Part shown: positions 16,443 through 24,848 of the stretch, in pieces
Layout: each line of letters starts with the position of its first letter
Position numbering within the stretch: position 1 is the stretch's first letter
Assembly (NCBI GenBank): GCA_964611585.1
Contig: CAZTAK010000037.1
Coordinates: forward strand, 1 to 28,450
DNA: 28,450 nucleotides
DNA from: CAZTAK01 sp964611585
GTDB lineage: Bacteria; Pseudomonadota; Alphaproteobacteria; SHVP01
Direction of reading: 5' to 3'
The notes under the pieces: model-generated
What the model was told of the DNA's origin: nothing
Databases searched by the model: none
Seen by the model: the letters and a program-made list of their open reading frames with translations, nothing else
Position numbers and translations under genes: made by a program

Positions 16443-17810
16443 CTATTCGGCGGCCACCGGCGGCAGTTCGGCGAGCGCGGCTTCGACCGCCTTCGGGTCG
16501 TACACGTCGTCCACGAGATTGCCCGCGAAATAGTCGGTGTAGGCCTGCATGTCGAAATTGCCGTGACCGGAAAGGTTGAACAGAATCGTCCGCGACTTGC
16601 CCTCGTCGCGGGCGGCTTCGGCCTCGACGATGGCGTGCCGGACCGCATGAGTCGATTCGGGTGCCGGAACGATACCCTCGGCGCGGGCAAAGGTGACGCC
16701 CGCCTCAAAGCACTCGACCTGACGATAGGCGGCCGCCTCGATGGCGCCGGTCTCTTTCAGATGACTGACCAGCGGTGCCATGCCGTGATAGCGCAGGCCC
16801 CCGGAATGCAGAGGCGGCGGGATGAACGCCGAGCCCAGCGTATGCATTTTGACCAACGGCGTCAGGTGGCCGGTATCGCCGAAATCGAAGGCATATTTGC
16901 CCTTGGTCAGGGACGGACACGCCACCGGCTCGACGGCGACCGCCCGCACCTCCTGTTCGCCCCGGAGTTTCGCGCCGAGGAACGGAAACGTGAGGCCGGC
17001 AAAGTTCGACCCGCCCCCGGCGCAACCGATCACCACGTCCGGATATTCGCCGGCCATGTCCATCTGTTTGAGCGCCTCCTGGCCGATCACGGTCTGGTGC
17101 AGCAGCACATGATTAAGCACGCTGCCGAGCGAGTATTTTGTGTCGTCGTTGGTGGCGGCGACTTCAACCGCTTCGGAAATCGCGATCCCGAGGCTGCCGG
17201 ACGAGGACGGATCCTTTTCGAGGATGGCGCGGCCTGCATTGGTCTCATTACTGGGACTGGCGACGCAGGTGGCGCCGTACGTTTCCATCAGCGCGCGGCG
17301 GTAGGGTTTCTGGTCGTAGGATATCCGCACCATGTACACCTTGACCTCGAGACCGAACATCGCGCCCGCCAGGGCGAGCGCCGAACCCCACTGGCCAGCG
17401 CCGGTTTCCGTCGAAAGTTTGGAAATGCCTTCTTCCTTATTGAAAAAGGCCTGGGCGATGGCGGTGTTGGGCTTGTGGCTGCCGGCGGGACTGGTGCCTT
17501 CGTACTTGTAATAAATCTTGGCCGGCGTCCCGAGCGCCTTTTCGAGGCGGTGGGCGCGGTGCAGGGGCGAAGGCCGCCAAAGTTGGTAGGCCTCGCGCAC
17601 CGGTCCGGGGATTTCGATTTCGCGATCGGCGCTGACTTCCTGGCCGATTAGGGCCATCGGAAACAGCGGCGAAAGATCGTCCGGCCCCACCGGCTGGCCG
17701 GTACCCGGATGCAGCACGGGCGGCGGCGGCGTCGGCAGATCGGTGGCGATGTTGTACCAGACGGTGGGAATGTCCGATTCCGACAACAGATATTTAGTGG
17801 TTTCAGCCAT
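16443..17810 (-). CDS. trpB: TrpB-like (TrpB2) pyridoxal phosphate enzyme, tryptophan synthase beta type
   Basis: TrpB2 enzymes catalyse formation of L-tryptophan from indole and serine (or phosphoserine in some relatives) and usually act without a TrpA partner. The 455-residue protein is longer than classical TrpB (about 400). Visible features are LWRPSPLHRAHRLE, EGTSPAGSHKPNTA with the Schiff-base Lys113, TETGAGQWG with Glu135, and the phosphate-binding GCAGGGSNFAGL. The start at 17810 has GGGAGG 7 nt before it. No trpA or other trp gene is adjacent, so it is most likely a second, stand-alone form. Its divergent neighbour is ubiT. Confidence 0.92.
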   Translation of the reverse strand: MAETTKYLLSESDIPTVWYNIATDLPTPPPPVLHPGTGQPVGPDDLSPLFPMALIGQEVSADREIEIPGPVREAYQLWRPSPLHRAHRLEKALGTPAKIYYKYEGTSPAGSHKPNTAIAQAFFNKEEGISKLSTETGAGQWGSALALAGAMFGLEVKVYMVRISYDQKPYRRALMETYGATCVASPSNETNAGRAILEKDPSSSGSLGIAISEAVEVAATNDDTKYSLGSVLNHVLLHQTVIGQEALKQMDMAGEYPDVVIGCAGGGSNFAGLTFPFLGAKLRGEQEVRAVAVEPVACPSLTKGKYAFDFGDTGHLTPLVKMHTLGSAFIPPPLHSGGLRYHGMAPLVSHLKETGAIEAAAYRQVECFEAGVTFARAEGIVPAPESTHAVRHAIVEAEAARDEGKSRTILFNLSGHGNFDMQAYTDYFAGNLVDDVYDPKAVEAALAELPPVAAE

Positions 17811-17929
17811 AACGTGCCTCCCTCTAAGTGCCGGCGCGACCCGCCGGTCCGATTTTTCTGTGCCCTTGATACCCCGATGGCGGCGCCCGTGCCAGCACAA
17901 TTGATGTGGCTGCCGCCTCGAAAGTGGTG

Positions 17930-17959
17930 TTGCCACGGGCCCTTGATTTCGGGTCTAAT
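17930..17959 (+). promoter_or_regulatory. Candidate sigma70-type promoter for ubiTUV
   Basis: TTGCCA (17930-17935) and TCTAAT (17954-17959) each match the consensus at five of six bases and are 18 nt apart. They lie about 40 nt upstream of the ubiT ATG. Three TTGAT half-sites occur in the same gap (17866, 17901, 17943), but none has the matching ATCAA arm of an FNR box. Confidence 0.4.
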
Positions 17960-17999
17960 CCGCTCGCATTTGTCTGGGGGGACAACGCGGATCCATGAG

Positions 18000-18545
18000 A
18001 TGGACCTCTCGGAACGACGAGAATTACGCCAGACCCTGTTCCAATTCGCCGCCGCCGCAATCTCGGCTGCGCCGCCGCCAGCCCGCATTGTCGAGTTCGG
18101 ATTGGGACGGGCCGCGGCCGCCCTGCTGCACCGTCATCCCGACTTGGCGAAGGGTCTGCGCGCCCTGCCCGCGACGCGGATTGCCATCGATCCCACCGAT
18201 CTTCCCTATTCCGTGACGATTCACGTCGGCGCCGGTCCGGTGCGGTTACGCGTCTCTCGCACGGCAACCACGCCGCCCGCGGATGCAAAAATTTCCGGCA
18301 CCATTGCCGCGCTCACCGATCTTGCCGAAGGGCGGGTCGATGGCGACGCCCTGTTCTTTTCGCGGCTGCTGGCCATCGAAGGCAAAACCGAGGTGGTAGT
18401 AGAATTGCGCAACATGCTGGAACGGGCTGAAATCGCCGTCGGCCCCGATTTGCTGGCCGCCTGCGCCGCCGCGCCGGGACCCGCGCGCCGACTGCGGCGG
18501 ATGGCGGCAAACCTTGTGGCGGCCCGCCTGAGCCCTGCGCCATGA
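18000..18545 (+). CDS. ubiT: Ubiquinone anaerobic biosynthesis factor UbiT (SCP2 domain)
   Basis: UbiT is a lipid-binding accessory protein needed for ubiquinone synthesis without oxygen. The 181-residue protein is largely one SCP2 sterol-carrier fold. Its features fit the family: hydrophobic FQFAAAAISA near the start, RIAIDPTDLPYSVTIHV in the middle, and a motif-like ISGTIAALTDLAEGRVDGDALFFSRLLAIEGKTE segment that ends in the G-K/R-T-E characteristic of UbiT. The ATG at 18000 has only a weak G-rich ribosome site upstream. It overlaps ubiU as ATGA. The identification leans on the fold plus the two following genes. Confidence 0.9.
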   Translation: MDLSERRELRQTLFQFAAAAISAAPPPARIVEFGLGRAAAALLHRHPDLAKGLRALPATRIAIDPTDLPYSVTIHVGAGPVRLRVSRTATTPPADAKISGTIAALTDLAEGRVDGDALFFSRLLAIEGKTEVVVELRNMLERAEIAVGPDLLAACAAAPGPARRLRRMAANLVAARLSPAP

Positions 18546-19534
18546 CCGGCTCGCCCCTCGAACTGGTGTGTCCGGCCGGAACACCGGGCGCCCTTCGCGC
18601 TGCGGTCGATGCCGGCGCCGATACGGTTTATCTCGGTTTCCGCGACGAAACCAACGCCCGGAACTTTCCCGGCCTCAATTTCTCACGCCAGGAATTCGCC
18701 GAAGGCGCCGCCTACGCCCATTCCCGCGGCAGCAAGATTTACGTCGCCATCAACACCTTTCCGGACGCCGGCAGGGCTGATTTGTGGCACCGCGCCGTCG
18801 ATGACGCCGCCGCCGAAGGTGCGGACGCAGTCGTCGTTGCGGACGCCGGCCTGCTCGCCTATGCACGGCAACATCATCCGAATTTGCGCCTGCATCTTTC
18901 GGTGCAGGCCTCGGCCTCGAACACCGAAGCCCTCGGATTCTATCAGAGCGAATACGGAATCAAGCGGGCCGTTCTGCCCCGTGTGCTGACGATTCCGGAG
19001 ATCGCCCGCATTACGGCCGAGACCACCGTCGAGGTCGAGGTGTTCGTTTTCGGCGGTCTCTGCCCGATGGCGGAAGGCCGTTGCGTTCTTTCGGCGTATG
19101 TCACCGGCGTGTCGCCCAATCGCCAGGGCGCGTGTGCCCCGGCCAGTCACGTCCGTTATGAGGACGACGGCGGCAAGATGATTTCCAAACTTGGCCGCTT
19201 TACCATCAATGAATTCGAAGCCGGCGAGCCCGCCGGCTATCCGACGCCCTGCAAGGGCCGGTACCGGATCGATGGCGAGGCGAAATATCTGTTCGAAGAG
19301 CCGGTCAGCCTGCTGACCGCGGCGGTGCTGCCGGACATGGTCGCGGCCGGCGTGCGCGCCCTGAAAATCGAAGGCCGTCAGCGCGGCCGCGCCTACGTTG
19401 CCGACGCCGTCGCGGCGTGGCGGCGCCTTGTCGATTCCGAGTCGGCGCAACCGGGTGCCACCGCTGCGAGCCTCGAAGACCTTACCGAAGGGCGCCGCAT
19501 TACCGTTGGCGCCTACCGCAAGACCTGGCAATGA
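18542..19534 (+). CDS. ubiU: UbiU, U32 peptidase-like iron-sulfur protein for oxygen-independent ubiquinone hydroxylation
   Basis: UbiU pairs with UbiV in a complex that replaces the oxygen-using hydroxylases UbiI, UbiH and UbiF under anoxia. The 330-residue protein has the U32 family barrel, starting ELVCPAGTPGALRAAVDAGADTVYLG. Its four cluster cysteines are Cys174, Cys181, Cys198 and Cys237, with the same spacing as the [4Fe-4S] ligands C169, C176, C193 and C232 of E. coli UbiU. It overlaps ubiT by 4 nt at the start and ubiV by 4 nt at the end, so the three are translationally coupled. Confidence 0.95.
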   Translation: MTGSPLELVCPAGTPGALRAAVDAGADTVYLGFRDETNARNFPGLNFSRQEFAEGAAYAHSRGSKIYVAINTFPDAGRADLWHRAVDDAAAEGADAVVVADAGLLAYARQHHPNLRLHLSVQASASNTEALGFYQSEYGIKRAVLPRVLTIPEIARITAETTVEVEVFVFGGLCPMAEGRCVLSAYVTGVSPNRQGACAPASHVRYEDDGGKMISKLGRFTINEFEAGEPAGYPTPCKGRYRIDGEAKYLFEEPVSLLTAAVLPDMVAAGVRALKIEGRQRGRAYVADAVAAWRRLVDSESAQPGATAASLEDLTEGRRITVGAYRKTWQ

Positions 19535-20457
19535 AGGCCCGCCTCACCCTCGGCCCCCTGCCCTTTCACTGGCCGGCAGAGCAATGGCGCGATTTCTACT
19601 TTCGCATCGCCGACGAGGCGCCGGTGGACACCGTCTATCTGGGCGAGGTGGTGTGCGCCAAGCGCCTCCCCTTCCATGCTCCGGAACACGGCGAGGTCAT
19701 TGCGCGCCTCGAGCGCGCCGGCAAAGAGGTCGTCATGTCGACCCTGGCGCTGGTGATATCCCCGCTGGATCGCAAAGGGACGCAATCCGTCATCGCCACC
19801 GCCGGCGAGCGCATGGTCGAAGTGAACGATATCGGCGGAATCCCCCTCATGGAGGGGTGCCCCCATGTGATCGGGCCCTTTGTCGGGGTCTACAACGAGG
19901 GCACGTTGAACGAATTCCTCGCCCGCGGCGCACAGCGCGTCTGTCTATCGGCGGAACTCCCTGCCGCTTCGGTGGCGCAACTCGCGGATGTGGCCGCCTC
20001 TTCTCTTGAGGTGTCGGTCTTCGGGCGGCAGCCGCTCGCCATCTCGGCGCGCTGCTATCACGCCCGGGCGCGTGGACGGTCGAAGAACAATTGCGAATTC
20101 GTCTGCGGCGAAGAAGTCGATGGATTGTCCGTGGAGACCCTTGACCGCGTTCCCTTCGTTACGGTCGATGGGCCCCTGGTGATGAGCCATCCCTATCTTT
20201 GCCTGGTGTCGGAACTTGGCGCCCTGAAGGACGCGGGCGTCTGCTGGTTTCGTCTTTCGCCGCACGGGACCGACATGGCGGCGGTTGCATCGCTTTACCG
20301 GCGGGTCCTGGACGGCACCGAGACGGCCGAGACGGCGATCGAGAAGTTGCGCGCTATGGGCTTTGAAGCCCCGCTCTCGAACGGCGGCTACTACGGCGAG
20401 CCCGGCGAATCGTGGGTCGCCGAGGGGGAAGCCGCCCGGCCGGGTGGCGCCGCTTAA
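19531..20457 (+). CDS. ubiV: UbiV, U32 peptidase-like iron-sulfur partner of UbiU
   Basis: The 308-residue protein completes the UbiU-UbiV heterodimer. The U32 barrel starts at LTLGPLPFHWPAE. Cysteines at 42, 175, 188 and 192 match the E. coli UbiV ligands C39, C180, C193 and C197: the last three have identical spacing (13 and 4). The ATG at 19531 overlaps the ubiU stop as ATGA; the frame is open further upstream inside ubiU without homology. The presence of the complete set of cysteines in both proteins argues that the system is functional. Confidence 0.95.
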   Translation: MKARLTLGPLPFHWPAEQWRDFYFRIADEAPVDTVYLGEVVCAKRLPFHAPEHGEVIARLERAGKEVVMSTLALVISPLDRKGTQSVIATAGERMVEVNDIGGIPLMEGCPHVIGPFVGVYNEGTLNEFLARGAQRVCLSAELPAASVAQLADVAASSLEVSVFGRQPLAISARCYHARARGRSKNNCEFVCGEEVDGLSVETLDRVPFVTVDGPLVMSHPYLCLVSELGALKDAGVCWFRLSPHGTDMAAVASLYRRVLDGTETAETAIEKLRAMGFEAPLSNGGYYGEPGESWVAEGEAARPGGAA

Positions 20458-20458
20458 C

Positions 20459-20487
20459 AAAAGAAACCGGCGGCCCGAAGACCGCCG
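20459..20487 (-). terminator. Hairpin between ubiV and the Do protease, terminator on minus
   Basis: On the minus strand, CGGCGGTC and GGCCGCCG form an 8-bp stem (one T-G wobble) with a TTCG tetraloop, then GGTTTCTTTTG. It sits 29 nt after the protease stop and immediately after ubiV on plus, so it may act in both directions, though the T-rich tail is on minus. Confidence 0.75.
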
Positions 20488-20515
20488 TTCCTGAAGCAAT
20501 CGTGGCCGCCAGGCG

Positions 20516-22045
20516 TTAGCCCTCGCCGAGTCGGATGGCGACGAACCGCAAGTCGCCGCCACGCTCGACCAGAAACAGGAGCGACCGGCGCCCTTCCTGC
20601 CGGGCCGCCCGCAACCGGCCTTTGACGTCGGCCGGAGTACTGACTTCTTTCTGACCGACTTCGACGATGATGTCGCCGGGGCGCAATCCCCGTTCCGCCG
20701 CCGGCCCGTCGCCGGCAAGGCCAACGATAACCACACCCTGGGTTTCGTCCGTCAGCGAGAACTGTTCCCGCAGGTCGGGAGTCAGGGGCGCCAGGATCAT
20801 GCCGAGGATGTCTTCGGGCCGGTCCGGTCGCTGGGTCGGATCGGTCGCCGCCAACTGCCGCGTATCTTCCAGTTCGGCAACCTCGACGTAGATACGTTCG
20901 TTCTTTTCGTCGCGCCAGACGATGACCTCGGCGCGCTTGCCGATCGGCGTTTCGGCGACGATCCGCGGCAACTGGCGCATTTCGGAGACGTCGCGGCCGT
21001 CGAACTTGAGGATCACATCGCCCACCTTGAGGCCGCCGGCCTCGGCCGGACCGCCCTCGGTGACCTCGGCGACCAGCGCCCCCTGAACCGACTCGAGTCC
21101 CAGGCTTTCGGCGAGATCCTCGGTTACCGTCTGGATGCGCACTCCCAGCCAGCCGCGCCGCGTGCGGCCGAATTCGACCAGCTGGTCGACCAGATTCTTG
21201 GCGAGGTTGGCGGGAATGGCGAAGCCGATCCCGACCGAACCGCCTGACGGCGAAAAAATTGCCGTGTTGATGCCGATAACCTCGCCATCCATGTTGAACA
21301 TCGGCCCGCCCGAATTGCCGCGGTTGATCGAGGCGTCGGTCTGGAGAAAATCGTCGTAGGGGCCGGCATTGATATTGCGGCCGCGCGCCGAAATGATGCC
21401 CGCAGTGACCGTGCCGCCGAGCCCGAACGGGTTGCCGATGGCGACGATCCAGTCGCCGACGCGGCTCTTGTCGGAATCGCCCCAGCTTACGAACGGAAAC
21501 CGCTCGTCCGACAGGATTTGCAGGACCGCAAGATCGGTTTTGGTGTCGCGGCCGATGATCTCGACATCCAGGATCCGGTTGTCGGACAGGGTCACGCGAA
21601 TCTGATCGGCCTCGGCGATAACGTGGTTGTTGGTCACGACGATGCCCGAGGGATGGATGATGAAGCCGGAACCAAGCGACTGCGCGGGCCGGCGCGGAGC
21701 CGGGCCCTGGTCGCGATCCGGCGTATCGAAAAAGTCCTTGAACAGGTCTTCGAACGGCGAGCCCGGAGGAAACTGCGGGCCCCGCCGGCCCTGCGGGGTT
21801 TGAACCTGCTGCGTGGTCGAGACGTTGACCACCGCGGGCGACAGCCGTTCAGCCAGATCGGCGAAACTTGCCGGCGCCTGGCGCGCATGCGCCGACAGCG
21901 CAAACATCGCGACGGCGATAAGCGCCAGAATAGCGGCCGTCCATCGCGCGGCATCGGCCGGGTACAGCGGGATCGCGCGGGTACGCCACCGGACCGGGGT
22001 CAGGCGCGATGCGGGGCGTCGTTGGTCTCTGATCTCAAGGGTCAA
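20516..22045 (-). CDS. degP: Do family periplasmic serine endoprotease (DegP/DegQ/MucD type)
   Basis: This protease degrades or refolds damaged envelope proteins. Counting from a TTG at 22045 (509 residues), there is a late signal-type helix at 35-51 ending SAHA, and the trypsin-like domain with the triad His141 (TNNHVI), Asp171 (TDLAV) and Ser245 (GNSGGP). Two PDZ domains follow (about 290-375 and 405-505). No ATG precedes the signal helix before the N-block, so the start is uncertain: the TTG with AGGAG upstream is a guess, and the real start may lie in the gap. It sits in the usual hflK-hflC-DUF2065-Do order. Confidence 0.93.
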   Translation of the reverse strand: MTLEIRDQRRPASRLTPVRWRTRAIPLYPADAARWTAAILALIAVAMFALSAHARQAPASFADLAERLSPAVVNVSTTQQVQTPQGRRGPQFPPGSPFEDLFKDFFDTPDRDQGPAPRRPAQSLGSGFIIHPSGIVVTNNHVIAEADQIRVTLSDNRILDVEIIGRDTKTDLAVLQILSDERFPFVSWGDSDKSRVGDWIVAIGNPFGLGGTVTAGIISARGRNINAGPYDDFLQTDASINRGNSGGPMFNMDGEVIGINTAIFSPSGGSVGIGFAIPANLAKNLVDQLVEFGRTRRGWLGVRIQTVTEDLAESLGLESVQGALVAEVTEGGPAEAGGLKVGDVILKFDGRDVSEMRQLPRIVAETPIGKRAEVIVWRDEKNERIYVEVAELEDTRQLAATDPTQRPDRPEDILGMILAPLTPDLREQFSLTDETQGVVIVGLAGDGPAAERGLRPGDIIVEVGQKEVSTPADVKGRLRAARQEGRRSLLFLVERGGDLRFVAIRLGEG

Positions 22046-22053
22046 GGGTCTAT

Positions 22054-22200
22054 GGCTCCTGAAGGTTCGGGGCTCCTGAAGGNNNNNNNNNNNNNNNNNN
22101 NNNNNNNNNNNNNNNNNNNNNNNNNNNNNNNNNNNNNNNNNNNNNNNNNNNNNNNNNNNNNNNNNNNNNNNNNNNNNNNNNNGGGCTCCTGAAGGTTCGG
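22054..22200. repeat. 17-bp tandem repeat interrupted by the assembly gap
   Basis: The unit GGCTCCTGAAGGTTCGG occurs at 22054-22070, continues as a partial copy up to the N-block (22071-22082), and reappears just after it (22184-22200). An array of unknown copy number is therefore likely hidden in the gap. It lies at the 5' end of, or just before, the Do protease gene. Its length, not a multiple of three, would shift the frame if it were translated. Confidence 0.85.
22083..22182. other. Assembly gap (100 N)
   Basis: Exactly 100 N, the conventional filler for a gap of unknown size. Reading frames that run through it are meaningless. Both edges carry the same tandem repeat, so the repeat probably broke the assembly. 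Confidence 0.98.
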
Positions 22201-22369
22201 CGCCGGAGCCCGAAAAAAGGGCAACGGAACCGTCGATGATGATTGCCGTTGAGGTAGGCCGGGCGCTCGCCTCTTTCAAGGCGGCGAGCCCGTCGCACCC
22301 GCCGACAGCCGTTCCAATATTACGCCCAATTGTGAAAAAAATGTGGCGCATCAACGCCTGTCACCCATC

Positions 22370-22570
22370 CTAGCCGCGAATCAACCACACCAGGCCGAGC
22401 CCGATCACCGCCAGCGAAAGTCCCGCCAGCCGCAACGGCCCCTGCCCCTGTTCGAGCACAAGCGTCATCAGACGCTGCATCGCACCCGGAAACAGGGCAT
22501 AGAGCGCCCCTTCGATCAGCATGGCGATGCCAAGGCCGACGATGAGATCGGAAAGGGCAAGATTAGACAT
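22370..22570 (-). CDS. DUF2065 family small membrane protein (YjeT-like)
   Basis: A 66-residue protein with two membrane segments (about 8-28 and 45-64). It has the family pattern of DLIVGLGIAMLIEGALYALFPGAMQRLM, then a turn with a Pro-Leu-Arg, and GLSLAVIGLGLVWLIRG at the end. The function is not established. It lies between hflC and the Do protease, the place where this family is commonly found, which suggests a part in membrane protein quality control. The ribosome site is weak. Confidence 0.85.
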   Translation of the reverse strand: MSNLALSDLIVGLGIAMLIEGALYALFPGAMQRLMTLVLEQGQGPLRLAGLSLAVIGLGLVWLIRG

Positions 22571-22790
22571 GGCGCGGGGGACCCCGACGCCGGCGGCGCA
22601 TCACGAAAGTTTGACGCCGGGGGAGGCGATCCGGGCGCGCACCCGGCCGTTCAATGCTGGCATCTAGCCCCGATGCAACGGGGACCAAACGTCGAAATGA
22701 ATTGAACCCATTCAAGAAATTCGCCTGGTGGCACGGACGGAGGTCAAGCGATCGAATGTCAGAACCGCATCCCTTATCGCTGGGGCCATG

Positions 22791-22817
22791 GTCGCTACGG
22801 CCCTAGTCGCTGCGGCC
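22791..22817. repeat. 12-bp direct repeat around the hflC stop codon
   Basis: GTCGCTACGGCC (22791-22802) and GTCGCTGCGGCC (22806-22817) differ at one base and are separated by the 3 nt that form the TAG stop of hflC on the minus strand. The frame after TAG stays open to just past the DUF2065 start and repeats the peptide pattern GRSD, GPSD and GCGSD. The rest of the 232-nt hflC-DUF2065 gap shows no gene. Confidence 0.5.
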
Positions 22818-23687
22818 GAAGGTGTCGGCGAAGCCTTCAAAGAACCGGAAGAACTCCGTATTCGGCGCCAGAACCAGGGTCGTATCCTCACCCCCCAGCG
22901 CCACTTCGTAAGCCAGCATGGCGCGGTAGAAAGCGAAGAAGTCGGGGTCTTTGCCAAACGCCTCGGCGAAGACCCGGTTGCGTTCGGCGTCGCCCTCGCC
23001 GCGCAGGATTTGCGACTCCTTCTGTGCCTCGGCGATCAGGACCGTCTTGTCGCGGTCGGCACGGCTGCGGATGCGCAACGAGATCTCCGCCCCCTGGGCA
23101 CGGAATTCGCGCGCCTCGCGCTCGCGTTCCGATTTCATGCGGGCGTAGATCGCCTGCGAGTTGGCTTCCGGCAGATCGGCGCGCTTGATGCGCACGTCGA
23201 CGACGCGGATGCCAAAGGTGCGGGCCTCGGCATCGACGGTGTCGCTGATCTTCCGCATCAATTCCGAGCGCTCCGATGTCAACACCGAAGCCAGCGGCAC
23301 GGCACCCAGCACCTGACGCAGGCTCGCGGTCACGATGGCGCCCAATCGTTGGCGGCCTCCGGCTTCATTGCCGACGGTCTGAAAATATTTCAAGGGATCG
23401 ATAATCTGGAAGCGCGTAAACGAATCCACCACCAAGCGCTTCTGGTCGGATGCGATGATCTCTTCCGCCGGCCCGTCGTAGGCAAGAATCCGCTTGTCGA
23501 TGCGAACCACGTTTTGGACGAACGGCAGCTTCACCTGAAGGCCGGGCTCGGTAATGGCGCGGCGCGGTTCACCGAACTGGAGAACCAGCACCTGTTCGGT
23601 CTGCTGGACGGTAAACAGCGACGCGAAGACGACGATCCCCAATACGAGAATGAGGACGCCCAGAATCGTTAGCGTGGTCCGGCTCAT
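22803..23687 (-). CDS. hflC: HflC, SPFH/prohibitin-family modulator of FtsH protease
   Basis: HflC joins HflK in a large membrane cage around FtsH. The 294-residue protein has an N-terminal membrane anchor (about 6-26), the SPFH/band-7 domain beginning VQQTEQVLVLQFGEPRRAITEPGLQVKLPF, and a helical region with ADLPEANSQAIYARMKSEREREAREFRAQG. A C-terminal stretch reads ILRGEGDAERNRVFAEAFGKDPDFFAFYRAMLAYE, typical of HflC. The ATG overlaps the hflK stop as ATGA. The length is normal. Confidence 0.96.
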   Translation of the reverse strand: MSRTTLTILGVLILVLGIVVFASLFTVQQTEQVLVLQFGEPRRAITEPGLQVKLPFVQNVVRIDKRILAYDGPAEEIIASDQKRLVVDSFTRFQIIDPLKYFQTVGNEAGGRQRLGAIVTASLRQVLGAVPLASVLTSERSELMRKISDTVDAEARTFGIRVVDVRIKRADLPEANSQAIYARMKSEREREAREFRAQGAEISLRIRSRADRDKTVLIAEAQKESQILRGEGDAERNRVFAEAFGKDPDFFAFYRAMLAYEVALGGEDTTLVLAPNTEFFRFFEGFADTFGRSD

Positions 23688-24790
23688 TGTCCCGCCCCCC
23701 CGCGTGTGAGTTCATTGAGCGGCAAGTAGGGGACGACCCCGCCTTCGCCGCCGACCGAGGGGTCGATGATGACCTTCTGCATCCCGCCCAGTACGTTCTC
23801 CATGGTTTCGAGGTACATGCGCCGCGCCGTAATTTCGGGCGCCGCCTTGTACTCGTTGAAGATGAAGAGGAAGCGCTGGGCGTCGCCTTCGGCGGCGCGG
23901 ACGATCTGCTCGCGGTAGGCGCTGGCTTCCTGAATCATCTGTTCCGCCTCGCCTCGGGCGCGGGGGATGATGTCGTTGGCGTAGGCCTCGGCCTCGTTGC
24001 GCTGACGCTCGAGGTCGGCACGCGCGCGCTGCACGTCGCGGAAGGAATCGATCACCGCGTTCGGCGGATCGACCTTTTGCAGAATCACCTGTGTCACCAG
24101 AATCCCGGCGCCGTAGAAATCGATAATATCCTGCAACAACAATTTCGCGTCGCCCTCGACCCGCTCACGCCCTTCGGCCAGCACCAACTGGATCGGCGTC
24201 CGGCCGACGACCTCGCGCATGGCGCTTTCGGCGCCTGCCTTCAATGTCTGTTGGGGATTCTGGACGTTGAACAGAAACTCGCCCGCGTCCTTGATCTGCC
24301 ATTGCACCACGAAGTCGATATCGACGATGTTCTCGTCGCCGGTCAGCATCAGGCTTTCCTCGGGCACGTCACGAACCCCGCCCTGGCGTCCGACATCGGC
24401 GCCGGAGCGGAACCCGACTTCGGTCTTGTTGATGTTCAGAACCTTGGGTGTTAGCGCGGTTTCGATCGGACCCGGCAAGTGATAATTGAGGCCGGGCTGA
24501 GTGGTGCGGGTCCATTCGCCGAACCGCAACACGACACCCTGCTCGTCGGGCTCGACGGTGTAGAATCCGCTCAGCGCCCAAACCGCCACCACCACAAGTA
24601 GGATCAACAGGATGGCCCGCGGGCTGCGGGTTCCACCTGGTATGGCGCGGCGGAACCGTTCCTGACCTTTGCGCACCAATTCTTCGAGGTCGGGCGATTG
24701 TTGACGGCCTCCGCCTGGACCCTGGCCCCAGGGGCTGCGAGGACCGCCGCCGCCGCTACCGCTACCGCCGCCCTGATTACTCCACGGCAT
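23684..24790 (-). CDS. hflK: HflK, SPFH/prohibitin-family modulator of FtsH protease
   Basis: The 368-residue partner of HflC has a Gly-rich cytoplasmic tail (7-30), a membrane anchor at about 59-76, and the SPFH domain starting FYTVEPDEQGVVLRFGEWTRTTQPGLNYHLPGP. A long coiled-coil region carries RARADLERQRNEAEAYANDIIPRARGEAEQMIQEA. The start at 24790 has AAGGTGG 7 nt before it; the frame extends upstream into the promoter region without homology. It is divergent from mrp. Confidence 0.96.
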   Translation of the reverse strand: MPWSNQGGGSGSGGGGPRSPWGQGPGGGRQQSPDLEELVRKGQERFRRAIPGGTRSPRAILLILLVVVAVWALSGFYTVEPDEQGVVLRFGEWTRTTQPGLNYHLPGPIETALTPKVLNINKTEVGFRSGADVGRQGGVRDVPEESLMLTGDENIVDIDFVVQWQIKDAGEFLFNVQNPQQTLKAGAESAMREVVGRTPIQLVLAEGRERVEGDAKLLLQDIIDFYGAGILVTQVILQKVDPPNAVIDSFRDVQRARADLERQRNEAEAYANDIIPRARGEAEQMIQEASAYREQIVRAAEGDAQRFLFIFNEYKAAPEITARRMYLETMENVLGGMQKVIIDPSVGGEGGVVPYLPLNELTRGGAGQ

Positions 24791-24848
24791 GTGATTTCCA
24801 CCTTTTCGTGATGAGGAGCGACGCGACCGTTGTCTCGCCGTTTCCCGG

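Noticed and set aside
17866..17947. Three TTGAT half-sites considered as FNR boxes controlling ubiTUV
   Set aside because: None has a matching ATCAA arm at the 4-nt spacing required of an FNR site.
20516..22354. Do protease start at an ATG beyond the N-block
   Set aside because: The 100 N are filler of unknown true length, so the frame across them has no meaning.
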